A DNA stretch of 64,000 bases from an uncultured bacterium (lineage in GTDB: Bacteria > Muiribacteriota > Ozemobacteria > Ozemobacterales > Ozemobacteraceae). The translations under genes were made by a program, and so were the position numbers. Shown in pieces: positions 36,557-44,824 of the stretch; within the stretch, counting starts at the first letter, position 1, and the number at the start of each line of letters is the position of its first letter. A model generated the notes under the pieces. The model did not search any database, was not told the origin of the DNA, and saw only the letters and a list, made by a program, of their open reading frames with translations. The stretch spans positions 186,001 through 250,000 of the forward strand of contig CALEDQ010000027.1 in NCBI GenBank assembly GCA_937949615.1, in the 5' to 3' direction.

Positions 36557-38319
36557 TGCCATTTTTCATGAGCCCGGCGGCCCTCTGGGGTTTGCTTACC
36601 ATAAGCGTTCTGGCTGCCATTTATCTGTTCAGAAGGCAGGCCAGAGACGTTAAGGTGTCTTCGCTGATGTTTTTCGGGCGTCGGCAGACACCGGCTGAGG
36701 GCGGGCGCAAACTGACCATGCCGCAGACGCCTTTCATTCTGCTGATCGAAATCGCCATTCTGGTGTTGCTGGTTCTTGCGGCTGCCAATCCACGTGCTAT
36801 TACCGGAGAAAAGCTGATTCCGGTGATACTGATACTCGATGATTCCCTGTCGATGGGTGTGAATGAGCCAGACAGCCCGAGAACCGCCGCCCTCAGATAT
36901 ATCGAAAGTGTCGTTCTGGCGGCCCCTTCGACGCGTATCACCATGATCAAGGCCGGAAACCAGCCGGAGGTAATCGGCCGACACGACATGATGCCGTCTG
37001 AGGCGGCCTCCATGCTTGCCACATGGCGCTGCCATGCGTCTGATGCCGACCTTTTTAAAGCTTTGCGCTATGTTACCGAGAGTTTTAATGCAGATGTCAG
37101 TGTTCTCGTTTTTACTGACCACCAGCCCGAAAAAAGCCCCGAAGGGCGTATGCAATGGCTGTCTTTCGGTAAATCTCTGAGCAATGTCGCTATCACCGCC
37201 GCCAGCCGTTATGCGCTTGGCGGCGTCGACAGATGTTTTGTCGAATTCACCAGCTTCGCTTCTGATCCGTGCCGTCTCGAGGCCGAAATTCTACTGTCAG
37301 ACCAGAACCGGCTGATCGAAACGATCGATACCATGCTTGAACCTGGTGAGACACGCCGTCTCAGATTTGTGGTAAAAGATACCGGCCTGGCGGTGCAGGC
37401 AAGAATAAAGAACGATCCGGTTTCTTTCGATAACATCGCCTGGCTTTTGCCGATCAGGCGTGCGCCGCTCACTGTCGCGGTCGATATCGACTCGAAGCTG
37501 CTGCGGCCGGCGATAACCCGGGCAATTGAGGCTTCCGGGCTGGCAAAAGTGACTGGTTCATCTTCACAGCTGCTTTTTACAACCAGACAGGCTGTGTCTA
37601 TCGATGACAGCCGCTGGCAATTCATTTTTACGATAGCTTCGCAGCCGGCAGCTTTTTCCGGCACCGTTTCTCTCGACAAGGGACACCCTCTGACAGCCGG
37701 GCTGCCGCCGGTTCGGGCCGCCTGGGCCGTCGACCCTGCTCTGCGAGCAGAGGGGCAGATTCTCATGTCCGCCGGCAATGTTCCGCTGCTCGAAGTGCAG
37801 GGAAAACCCGAGCAGAATCTGACGGCCATTTTCAACTATACGCCTGAATATTCCGACCTGCACAAGAGTGCTTTGTGGCCGGCTCTGTTCTATAACCTTC
37901 TTGCCTGGCGGCAGCAGTTTTCCCCGGGCCCGGCAGCTTTCAATTTTCGCAGCGGTGCCGAGATTTCGGTGGCTTTGCCGCCAGAGGTCGAGCGGGTCGA
38001 AATGCTTTCTGAAGAAGGCAGGCCGGTGGCTGAGGTTGCCGGCTGGCGGCGTCAGGCCGTATTTTCCAGCCCGCCTCCTGGTCTTTACGAGATAAGGGCC
38101 GGTGCTGCCAGCTGGCAGATTGCGGTGAATCTCTGTTCGGCAAAAGAATCAGACCTGCGGACAGCTGCCACCAACGGGCTGCCGGAATTGCCACTGCCTG
38201 CCGAGACAATGTTGAATTTTGCCGACGTGCGCTGGTGGTTTATCGTGCCGGCTCTGCTGCTGCTGATACTGCATCAGTTTCTGACCATGCACAGGAGGCC
38301 TGCAGATGCTTCTTTCTGA
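36553..38319 (+). CDS. BatA-like membrane protein with vWA domain
   Basis: The ATG at 36553 overlaps the DUF58 stop; a longer frame reaching 36346 lies inside DUF58 and is rejected. The 588-residue product starts with FFMSPAALWGLLTISVLAAI and a second helix at about 60-78, the BatA N-terminal pair. A vWA domain follows with MIDAS residues in ILDDSLSMG (about 94-102), then beta domains and a C-terminal membrane helix (WWFIVPALLLLILHQFL). MIDAS metal binding is expected to mediate protein-protein contact. It overlaps the next gene by 14 bp. Confidence 0.87.
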   Translation: MMPFFMSPAALWGLLTISVLAAIYLFRRQARDVKVSSLMFFGRRQTPAEGGRKLTMPQTPFILLIEIAILVLLVLAAANPRAITGEKLIPVILILDDSLSMGVNEPDSPRTAALRYIESVVLAAPSTRITMIKAGNQPEVIGRHDMMPSEAASMLATWRCHASDADLFKALRYVTESFNADVSVLVFTDHQPEKSPEGRMQWLSFGKSLSNVAITAASRYALGGVDRCFVEFTSFASDPCRLEAEILLSDQNRLIETIDTMLEPGETRRLRFVVKDTGLAVQARIKNDPVSFDNIAWLLPIRRAPLTVAVDIDSKLLRPAITRAIEASGLAKVTGSSSQLLFTTRQAVSIDDSRWQFIFTIASQPAAFSGTVSLDKGHPLTAGLPPVRAAWAVDPALRAEGQILMSAGNVPLLEVQGKPEQNLTAIFNYTPEYSDLHKSALWPALFYNLLAWRQQFSPGPAAFNFRSGAEISVALPPEVERVEMLSEEGRPVAEVAGWRRQAVFSSPPPGLYEIRAGAASWQIAVNLCSAKESDLRTAATNGLPELPLPAETMLNFADVRWWFIVPALLLLILHQFLTMHRRPADASF

Positions 38320-41122
38320 TCCTCACTGGCTGCTGCTGTTCATGCCGCTTCTCTGGATGGTCTGGTATTATCGACCGCTGGGGCGGCGTCTGTTGATTCT
38401 GCGCGTGCTGGTGATAACTCTGGTGGTTTTTGCTCTGGCTGGTCTGCAGCTGCGACTGCCCGGCCGGGCCGGCACTCTGGTGATTGTCGCAGACCGCAGT
38501 CTTTCGCTGCCCGCTAATTCTGATCAGCGCATCTCTGAAACCATGGAAATGCTGAAAAGCAGTATGCCGGCCGGGGCCTCGCTCGGACTGGTCACCTTTG
38601 GCGAAGAGGCGGCGGTCGAAATGGCGCCGGCCAGAAGTGCATTTTCAGGCTTTTCGGCAACTATTGGCCGCGAGGCTTCGCGTCTAGATGAAGGCATTAA
38701 GAGAGCGCTTTCGCTGATTGCCGGCGATCTTACCGGTCGGATTCTGATTATTTCTGACGGCCTCTGGACCGGTAATGACCCGCGCAATGTCGCCTTTCTG
38801 GCGGCCGCCCGCGGTATTCCGCTCGATTTCCGCCTGGCTGGTCGAGATCTGGCAGGTGACGTTGCGATTAACGAATTTCAGGTGCCGGCGCTTCTGAACC
38901 CGGGCGAGGCTTTTATTGCCGGCGCCAGGGTTTTTTCGCCGATCGAACAGGCCGGCCAGATTTCGTTGTTTGCGTCAGAACGACTGATTGCCAGCTTTTC
39001 CCGGCTGCTTCGAGCGGGTGAAAACAGCCTTGCCTTCAGTCTGCAGGCGCCAGAGGCTTCTGTCGTAAGATTTCGCCTGCAGGTCAACGGGCAGGGTCCT
39101 GACCCGATGCCAGAAAACAACAATGCAAAGGCAATCAGCGAGGTTGTGGGGCAGAAACCATTTCTCGTGGTTTCTGACAATGCTGATTCGCCGATGTGGC
39201 AGTTGCTGCGGCAATCAGGGCTTGCGGCCGATCTGAAAGCTCCGGGGCAGATTTCCTGGAGTCTTGAATTTCTAGCCGGTTATTCGGCGGTAATTATTGA
39301 GAACGTCGCCGCCGATCGGGTTTCCATGCACGGTATGCAGCTGCTGGCCGCCTGGGTTAACCATGTTGGTGGCGGTCTGGTGGTGACCGGTGGCAAAAAT
39401 TCCTACGGCAACGGCGGTTATTATCAATCACCGCTTGAGTCGGTACTGCCGGTTTCGCTCGAACTTCGCAGCCAGCATCGAAAGCTGGCCCTGGCGTTGA
39501 TGGTGGTTCTCGACCGCTCTGGCAGCATGGCGGCACCGGCCCGCGGTGACCGCACCAAAATGGACCTCGCGAATATCGCTGCCGCCAGCTCACTTGACCT
39601 GCTTTCGCCTTTTGACGAGTTCGGGCTGCTGGCCGTCGATACCCAGGCACACGAAGTCGTGCCTCTGCAGCGCATGACCGAGAAAGCAAAATGGCGCGAC
39701 CGCATTCTGCGGGTTGAATCTTCGGGCGGCGGCATCTATGTGTTTGAAGGCATCAGCAAAGCGGCCGAGATGCTTTTGAATGCTGAGGCAAAAACCAGGC
39801 ATATCATACTTTTTGCCGACGCTTCTGATTCAGAGCAGCCTGGCCGCTATTGGGAACTTCTCGATAAGGCTACCAGAGCCGGCCTGACTTTGAGCGTCAT
39901 CGGGCTTGGCACAGAGACCGATTCAGATGCCAATCTGCTGCGCAAAATTGCCGAAGCGGGCAAGGGCCGCATATTCTTTACCCGTGACCCGGAAGAGCTG
40001 CCGCGCCTTTTTTCGCAGGATACCTTTGTGGCGGCGCGCAGCACTTTTATCGAAGAGCCGGCCGGGCTAGTTTCTCTGCCCGGTGTCGCCAGATTTGTCG
40101 AGAACCCTGCTCCCATAAGTTCCGAGATTGGGGCCTATAATCTCTGCTATCTGCGCAATGAAGCCTTCGCAGCGCTGCAGACCACAGATGAAAACAAGGC
40201 ACCACTGCTGGCGGCCTGGCAGTCTGGTCTCGGCCGGGTGGTCTGCTATATGGGTGTCACCGGCGGGCCGCATGCCGGCAGGTTTGCCGGCGATAAACAG
40301 GCAGCCGCAGTTCTGCTCGGCGCCAGTCGCTGGGTTGCGCTTGACGACCGCCAGAGTTTTGGCGAAATGGCGGTTACGCAGCAGATTGACAATGGCAGCT
40401 GGAAGGTTTCTCTCCTTCTCGACCCCGAACGTGAACGCGACAGCCTGCGGGAGACACCTGAAGTGAGGCTGATCAGGCTCGCCGAAGGGCAGGAACCGGT
40501 GCAGGAAACTCTGTCGCTGCACTGGGATTCTGCCGATTCTCTGCAGGCAGAGGCCATGGTGCGCGGCAATGAGGTTATTTCAGGGCTGATCAGGTCTGGA
40601 AAGCAGCAGAAGAGACTGCCGCCGGTCTGTCAACTTTACGGGCCGGAATTCACTCAGGCGCGTTTTCGTGATGGGCTGGCTGAGCTTAAAGAACTGGCGT
40701 CGGTCACCGGTGGCAGAGAAATCATCGATCTTGGGCAGGTCTGGAAATCGCTGCCTGCAAAAATTCAGTTTCGCAATCTGGCTGAAGAACTGCTGTTTCT
40801 GGCTTTGCTGGTTTTTATTATCGAAGTTGCTGAACGCCGCACCGGGTTTTTTGCCATGATTCTTGCCAGGTTAAGATCGGCTGCCGGTGAACGCAAGAGG
40901 CAGAAGGCCGCACCGGCCGTTAAAACATCTGCTGTGCCTGCGACTTCTGTGTCTGGCGATATCATTGAAAAAAATAATATCTCTGAAAACAGCCTGGAAA
41001 AGGCAGATGCCATTGCAGAGCCGCCAGCGGGGGCCGCTGCTCAGACACCAGACAGTCAGCCCGGATTTTCACAGGCTCTGAAAACGGCGAGAAAACAGGC
41101 TGACAAGCGCACCCGCCACTGA
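38306..41122 (+). CDS. Giant membrane vWA protein with GATase-like domain
   Basis: At 938 residues it is the largest vWA protein here. Two N-terminal membrane helices (about 5-50) precede a first vWA-like domain with VADRSLSLP (about 60-68). A beta-sandwich domain, then a GATase1-like alpha/beta segment (AVIIENVAADRVSMHGMQLL, GGLVVTGG) follow. A second vWA domain carries a perfect MIDAS, DRSGSMAAP (about 398-406). A C-terminal membrane helix at about 828-848 and a disordered tail end it. This domain set is known from planctomycete-type vWA/amidotransferase-like proteins. It closes the operon; a hairpin follows at 41139. Confidence 0.85.
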   Translation: MLLSDPHWLLLFMPLLWMVWYYRPLGRRLLILRVLVITLVVFALAGLQLRLPGRAGTLVIVADRSLSLPANSDQRISETMEMLKSSMPAGASLGLVTFGEEAAVEMAPARSAFSGFSATIGREASRLDEGIKRALSLIAGDLTGRILIISDGLWTGNDPRNVAFLAAARGIPLDFRLAGRDLAGDVAINEFQVPALLNPGEAFIAGARVFSPIEQAGQISLFASERLIASFSRLLRAGENSLAFSLQAPEASVVRFRLQVNGQGPDPMPENNNAKAISEVVGQKPFLVVSDNADSPMWQLLRQSGLAADLKAPGQISWSLEFLAGYSAVIIENVAADRVSMHGMQLLAAWVNHVGGGLVVTGGKNSYGNGGYYQSPLESVLPVSLELRSQHRKLALALMVVLDRSGSMAAPARGDRTKMDLANIAAASSLDLLSPFDEFGLLAVDTQAHEVVPLQRMTEKAKWRDRILRVESSGGGIYVFEGISKAAEMLLNAEAKTRHIILFADASDSEQPGRYWELLDKATRAGLTLSVIGLGTETDSDANLLRKIAEAGKGRIFFTRDPEELPRLFSQDTFVAARSTFIEEPAGLVSLPGVARFVENPAPISSEIGAYNLCYLRNEAFAALQTTDENKAPLLAAWQSGLGRVVCYMGVTGGPHAGRFAGDKQAAAVLLGASRWVALDDRQSFGEMAVTQQIDNGSWKVSLLLDPERERDSLRETPEVRLIRLAEGQEPVQETLSLHWDSADSLQAEAMVRGNEVISGLIRSGKQQKRLPPVCQLYGPEFTQARFRDGLAELKELASVTGGREIIDLGQVWKSLPAKIQFRNLAEELLFLALLVFIIEVAERRTGFFAMILARLRSAAGERKRQKAAPAVKTSAVPATSVSGDIIEKNNISENSLEKADAIAEPPAGAAAQTPDSQPGFSQALKTARKQADKRTRH

Positions 41123-41138
41123 TCTGACTAAAAGCAGC

Positions 41139-41170
41139 GCCGGCCTTTTCCCTGATGAGAAAAGGCCGGC
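41139..41170. terminator. Convergent (bidirectional) terminator
   Basis: A 12-bp perfect stem (GCCGGCCTTTTC with GAAAAGGCCGGC) and an 8-nt loop lie between two convergent genes. Read on the minus strand it is followed by GCTGCTTTT, so it serves best the SET-domain gene; on the plus strand no T-tract follows. Confidence 0.65.
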
Positions 41171-41182
41171 GTGCTGTGAGGT

Positions 41183-41872
41183 TTATTTGTGGTGGTGTTG
41201 CCGGGTTCGCGGAGAGTTCTCCTGAACGCGTGACGGAATTTCAGAGACCATCATACTGGTCGGTTTGAAATCGTGCGGCAGAACCTGGTGCTCATCGTAG
41301 TAACAGTTGAGGATTGAATCCATTTCTTCGCGTCCTTCAGCTATTGCGACAGCCTTTTCCCAGGTTTCCTGGGTGAGGATTGGCTTGAGGGGCTGCTCTA
41401 CTTTGTTGATGTGTTTCATCGCTTTGATCAGCTGCTTGTCCCAGGTTTTGTGGTATCTGACCAGATCGTCGGGGTAGACGATCTTGCGGCGGGTGCCTTC
41501 GTTAATGCCTCTGAACGGTTCTTCGACATTCAGATAGCCGTAATCATCGGTCAGTTCTTCGCCAGCTTTGATGTCGCGAATTGCGATCTCAAAATCATAT
41601 GGCGTCGTCATGCAGTTTGAATGGAAGCTGTGATTGACGTAGCGACCGTTGTCCCAGCAGAGAACCTGATTGCCCTTACTGTTGCGGAAACAGTATTTGA
41701 CCAGAATTTCTTTATACATCGGAGCTAACTGAGCGTATTGATTCGGGGTGAATTCGCGGTCAAGTTTGTCAAAAGCCCAGATGATGGTGCCTTTGGGGAT
41801 AAACCTGGTTGCGACAACGCCGTAACCAATCTCATCGTTGATGAAACGAAGTTCTGTCGAGGGATGAATCAT
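41183..41872 (-). CDS. SET-domain protein (putative lysine methyltransferase)
   Basis: A 229-residue protein with the SET signature: GYGVVATRFIPKGTII at the N-terminus, RYVNHSFHSNC (Asn80-His81-Ser82) and EELTDDYGY (about 106-113) with the catalytic-type Tyr. SET proteins transfer methyl from SAM to lysine side chains; in bacteria targets are few and poorly known. The Cys residues could bind zinc. The ribosome binding site is AAAGGAAC. No histone-like gene is beside it. A lateral origin is possible but unproven. Confidence 0.85.
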   Translation of the reverse strand: MIHPSTELRFINDEIGYGVVATRFIPKGTIIWAFDKLDREFTPNQYAQLAPMYKEILVKYCFRNSKGNQVLCWDNGRYVNHSFHSNCMTTPYDFEIAIRDIKAGEELTDDYGYLNVEEPFRGINEGTRRKIVYPDDLVRYHKTWDKQLIKAMKHINKVEQPLKPILTQETWEKAVAIAEGREEMDSILNCYYDEHQVLPHDFKPTSMMVSEIPSRVQENSPRTRQHHHK

Positions 41873-42090
41873 AATGTTCCTTTCAAAGCAGAAAATGAAA
41901 CAATTGGGACGGGGTGGGGGGATTGTGGATTATTGCCTTTGGAGCGGGTGTATATGTTATTTGAACAGCGCAATTCTAACGCTGACGATGTACGGCTTCA
42001 ATAAGCTTATAGTCTGTTTTTGGCGAGCAGCAGGCGACGGTAGTTAACTGGGTGTTAAATTTTGATTGAATTGATTTAAATCTAATTTAT

Positions 42091-42107
42091 TCAATGATTA
42101 TCATTGA
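42091..42107. promoter_or_regulatory. Fur-box-like perfect palindrome
   Basis: TCAATGATTATCATTGA is a 17-nt inverted repeat with a single central base. Its core AATGAT-T-ATCATT matches the core of the Fur consensus (AATGAT-A-ATCATT) except for the neutral centre. It stands between two divergent genes and ends at a TTGACG that could be a -35 box. Confidence 0.5.
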
Positions 42108-42156
42108 CGATTGAAATTTACTGGATATTTTTATGCTTTTAGATATCTTAAACTCT

Positions 42157-42256
42157 GACCCGAACCGCCGCGAAAAACAGTGTCGATCGGGTTCAAAAGG
42201 TTTGCGCCGGTGATAAGGGCCGACCCGAAGGCGATATGTTAAGTTGCACCTTATCA
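42157..42256 (+). promoter_or_regulatory. Possible structured leader of the proline-rich gene
   Basis: GACCCGAA occurs at 42157-42164 and 42222-42229. TCGGGTT between them (42187-42193) can pair with either copy, but not both. In addition TGATAAGG (42211-42218) is complementary to CCTTATCA (42249-42256). Such exclusive pairing is typical of attenuators, but no ligand-binding consensus is recognised. Confidence 0.3.
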
Positions 42257-42306
42257 GAAGGCAGGCGAAGAAAGAGCTGGAAATTTCGATCAGGAGCAGG
42301 GATTTT

Positions 42307-43461
42307 ATGAAATACAGACATTTGCTTATTGCTTTGGCCTGCATTCTGGGGCCCACTGTCAATATTGCCGGCGCACAGACCAGCAATACGGGTGACTACC
42401 CGCTGCTGAGTGAAGGCAGTATAACGCCCCCGCCGCCGCCACCCGGTTACAGCTTTGCGCTGCCGCAGATCACACCTGCAACACCGCCACCGCCACCCCC
42501 TCCGGGAAATGTCGGCAACGTCACTGCTCAACCGGCCGAAGCTCCGACAGTGCCGCCGCCGGTTGCTGCGCCACCGCCGCCACCCAATGCTTTGCCTCAG
42601 TCGCAACCTCAACCTCAGCAGAATGCTGCGCCGCCAGCACCGATGACCGAGGTGCCTTCTTCCCCGGCTGCTGATCCGCCGCCATTCTCGGCTCCTCCTG
42701 CGCCGCCGGTACTTCCGCCTGCTCCTTCCACTGCAACCCCTCAGACTGCAGGCTCGGGTTCGGCAGATGTTCCTGATTCTGCCAGATTCAATCAGCAGTT
42801 TGTCGTTTCAGCTTCTGCCGGGCAGCGGGTCATGCAGTTGATCACCGCCGATCTGGCCAATCAGGTAAAAAGACTGTTGCGTTCTCTCAAAACCATGCGC
42901 ACAATAGTCGACAAGCCAGAGAGCGCCGAAGAACTTCGAAGAATTCAGCTGACAGGAAGAGTCTGTGCCGATCTTCTCGGTCTTAAAGGGTTTCCGGTGC
43001 CATCAAGGTTTGTTGCCGCAAGTAACGACAAGGTTCTGCGTGACCGCTCACATGATGCAGTAGAATACAGATTCTATGGTGATTTTGATAATCGCCTGAA
43101 CGGCTGGATCAAGCCGATCAAGACGGCCGTTTATGTCGATCTGGTCTTTGATGGCCGCAGCCGCCGGCGCACGCATGTGCGGGCCCAGTTTACCCGCACC
43201 GGCACCATGACCGGCAGTTTTTATGCCTACAGCTGGGATGCTTTTGGCAATCCATGGAAAATGCAGGGCAGCCTCGAAAATCTTTTCGTTCACGATGACG
43301 GTCTGCCGGCCGGTGGCAGTCTGAAGGTTTTTGGCGCCGACCCTGCCGGCAAAACCATTGGTCTGGCACTCGATTTCCCGGTTAAGATTCACGGCGAAGA
43401 CGTGCCCGATAAAGCAGACACCCGCCACCGTGAAGGTAAGCGGGTGAGCATCGGTCGATAA
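42307..43461 (+). CDS. Exported proline-rich protein
   Basis: The ATG at 42307 was chosen: it has AGGAGCAGGG upstream and starts a signal peptide (KYRHLLIALACILGPTVNIAGA). Residues about 35-160 are Pro/Ala/Gln-rich with PPPPPPG runs, probably extended and wall- or membrane-spanning. Residues about 165-384 form a folded domain with helical start and beta end (VYVDLVFDGRSRRRTHVRAQ). I do not recognise the domain. The gene stands alone behind the palindrome at 42091 and is followed by a GAAA-loop hairpin. Confidence 0.78.
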   Translation: MKYRHLLIALACILGPTVNIAGAQTSNTGDYPLLSEGSITPPPPPPGYSFALPQITPATPPPPPPPGNVGNVTAQPAEAPTVPPPVAAPPPPPNALPQSQPQPQQNAAPPAPMTEVPSSPAADPPPFSAPPAPPVLPPAPSTATPQTAGSGSADVPDSARFNQQFVVSASAGQRVMQLITADLANQVKRLLRSLKTMRTIVDKPESAEELRRIQLTGRVCADLLGLKGFPVPSRFVAASNDKVLRDRSHDAVEYRFYGDFDNRLNGWIKPIKTAVYVDLVFDGRSRRRTHVRAQFTRTGTMTGSFYAYSWDAFGNPWKMQGSLENLFVHDDGLPAGGSLKVFGADPAGKTIGLALDFPVKIHGEDVPDKADTRHREGKRVSIGR

Positions 43462-43481
43462 AAACAGAAGAGAATCCGGGG

Positions 43482-43511
43482 GGGCGGCCGGCTCGAAAGA
43501 GCTGACCGCCC
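43482..43511 (+). terminator. GAAA-loop hairpin after the proline-rich gene
   Basis: GGGCGGCCGGCTC, loop GAAA, GAGCTGACCGCCC: a 13-bp stem with one mismatch and one G-U pair, 20 nt after the stop. T-tract absent, so efficiency is uncertain. Confidence 0.5.
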
Positions 43512-43622
43512 TTCACATGTTCAGATGATGTCGCGCATGTGTAAATCCCCTTCCCTCTGGTTTATCCTGCCTCTTACCGTCTTATGAGCTTATGGGCGGG
43601 CCGAGGTAGGTTTTTTACTGGT

Positions 43623-44003
43623 TCAGGCTTCGTTTTTCCAGAGGCCGTGAATATTGCAGTATTCACGAACGGTGATCGGTGAGGTTTTTACGCAGAATTC
43701 GGCTTCGGCCGGTTCGCCCGGTTTCAAAAACCTGACAAACTTCTGGTTGTCGGCGATGACTTCGATCCATTCGATAAAATGTTTTTCATCCATCGGGTGG
43801 GGGACGCTGCCGACTTTAACTTTGATGCCGCTGGCGGTTTTTTCGATAACCGGCACATGCTTTTCAACAGCAGAATCTGCAGTTTTTTCTTCCATCAGTT
43901 TCATTTCCATGCTGCAGCATACGAGTGCTGGCGCGCCTGGGTGAACGACTTCAATAATATTGCCACAGATTTCACACTTATACACGTTATGAAGCTTAGT
44001 CAA
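43623..44003 (-). CDS. dfx: Desulfoferrodoxin (2Fe superoxide reductase)
   Basis: The 126-residue protein reduces superoxide to peroxide without making oxygen, a cytoplasmic defence of anaerobes. All metal ligands are present: centre I Cys10, Cys13, Cys29, Cys30, and centre II His49, His69, His75, Cys116, His119, with Glu47. It is thus the two-iron form. The start is TTG at 44003; no in-frame ATG lies nearer and CAGGAGG stands 9 nt upstream. It has the best promoter-to-gene arrangement on the minus strand here. No rubredoxin gene is adjacent, so the electron donor is elsewhere. Confidence 0.96.
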   Translation of the reverse strand: MTKLHNVYKCEICGNIIEVVHPGAPALVCCSMEMKLMEEKTADSAVEKHVPVIEKTASGIKVKVGSVPHPMDEKHFIEWIEVIADNQKFVRFLKPGEPAEAEFCVKTSPITVREYCNIHGLWKNEA

Positions 44004-44041
44004 ATCCTTAGTCCTCCTGAATTCTGATATCTCGCCTCTGC

Positions 44042-44070
44042 ATTATATTTTAACTTAACGATATGGTCAA
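44042..44070 (-). promoter_or_regulatory. Near-consensus promoter of desulfoferrodoxin
   Basis: On the minus strand TTGACC (44070-44065), a 17-nt spacer and a perfect TATAAT (44047-44042). The start would be near 44035, about 32 nt before the TTG start codon. Confidence 0.7.
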
Positions 44071-44151
44071 TGCCTGAAAAATTTGTTAGACTTATTCTGT
44101 TGACTTAAATAAATTCTAATCTGGGTAATGGCGCAGTGGAGGTCAACCAGA

Positions 44152-44790
44152 ATGTACAGGATCATGCAGATTTTTGTTCTGGCAGTTTTGCTGCTGCTCC
44201 CGGTTGTCTCCCATGCCGCCGGCGAAACCGCGAAACAGCGAATCGTTCTTACAGATAAAACCACCCTGGTTGGTCGGGTAGTAGAAATGAAAGATGGGGT
44301 GTACACAATCGAAACCGATACGCTTGGCAGTCTCAAAATCGAAGCGGCCCGTGTTGTCGAGATTTCGAGCCTGAATCAGGCCGTAGCTGCTCCACCAAAA
44401 GAAACAGCCGCCGGCTCGGCGCTTGAAAATTCTCAGTCCGAAGCTGAACCAAACGTAAAGACAAAGAAAATCAAAATTCTCGATGGTGAGAAGAAACAGC
44501 AGACCTCAGAATCTTATCAGGAAAATGCCAGCGTGACCGGTAGCGATGACCTGGCCCGGCAGCAGGAAGAAGTGACCAGCCGGGTGCGCTCGATGACCAT
44601 GGATGGCGATTTCCTGGACTCGATGATGGATCTCGGCGATTCAAACACAATGTCTGAAGTGATGCAGGATCCTGAAATAATGGATGCCATCAGTCGAAAT
44701 GACTATGACTTCCTGATGAACAATGAAAAAATGAAAAGTCTTATGGACAGCCAGGAAATCAAAAGCCTGCTTGGCGATGTTCAGCCCTGA
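44152..44790 (+). CDS. Exported protein with SH3-like start and STI1-like C-terminus
   Basis: ATG 44152 is preferred over 44128 because GGAGG lies upstream and a signal peptide starts at once (YRIMQIFVLAVLLLLPVVSHA). The mature start (RIVLTDKTTLVGRVVEMKDG, then VYTIET) looks like a small beta barrel similar to SH3/Sm-type modules. After a disordered linker, the last 60 residues (NTMSEVMQDPEIMDAISRND ... NEKMKSLMDSQEIKSLLGD) resemble STI1/Hop Met-rich helices with a DP motif, which hold hydrophobic client segments in eukaryotic and plastid proteins. First of three exported-protein genes in a row. Confidence 0.72.
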   Translation: MYRIMQIFVLAVLLLLPVVSHAAGETAKQRIVLTDKTTLVGRVVEMKDGVYTIETDTLGSLKIEAARVVEISSLNQAVAAPPKETAAGSALENSQSEAEPNVKTKKIKILDGEKKQQTSESYQENASVTGSDDLARQQEEVTSRVRSMTMDGDFLDSMMDLGDSNTMSEVMQDPEIMDAISRNDYDFLMNNEKMKSLMDSQEIKSLLGDVQP

Positions 44791-44824
44791 AAAATAAATA
44801 AAAGAAGGTTGGTAAAGGGTAAGT

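Larger units (their letters stand above)
41873..42306. other. AT-rich intergenic region with palindrome and leader-like repeats
   Basis: 434 bp lie between a minus-strand and a plus-strand gene, and no open frame with a ribosome binding site was found. The central part is AT-rich and holds the palindrome at 42091. The last 150 bp are GC-richer and contain complementary segments (42157-42256) that would form the leader of the proline-rich gene. No tRNA or known riboswitch consensus was recognised. Confidence 0.5.
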
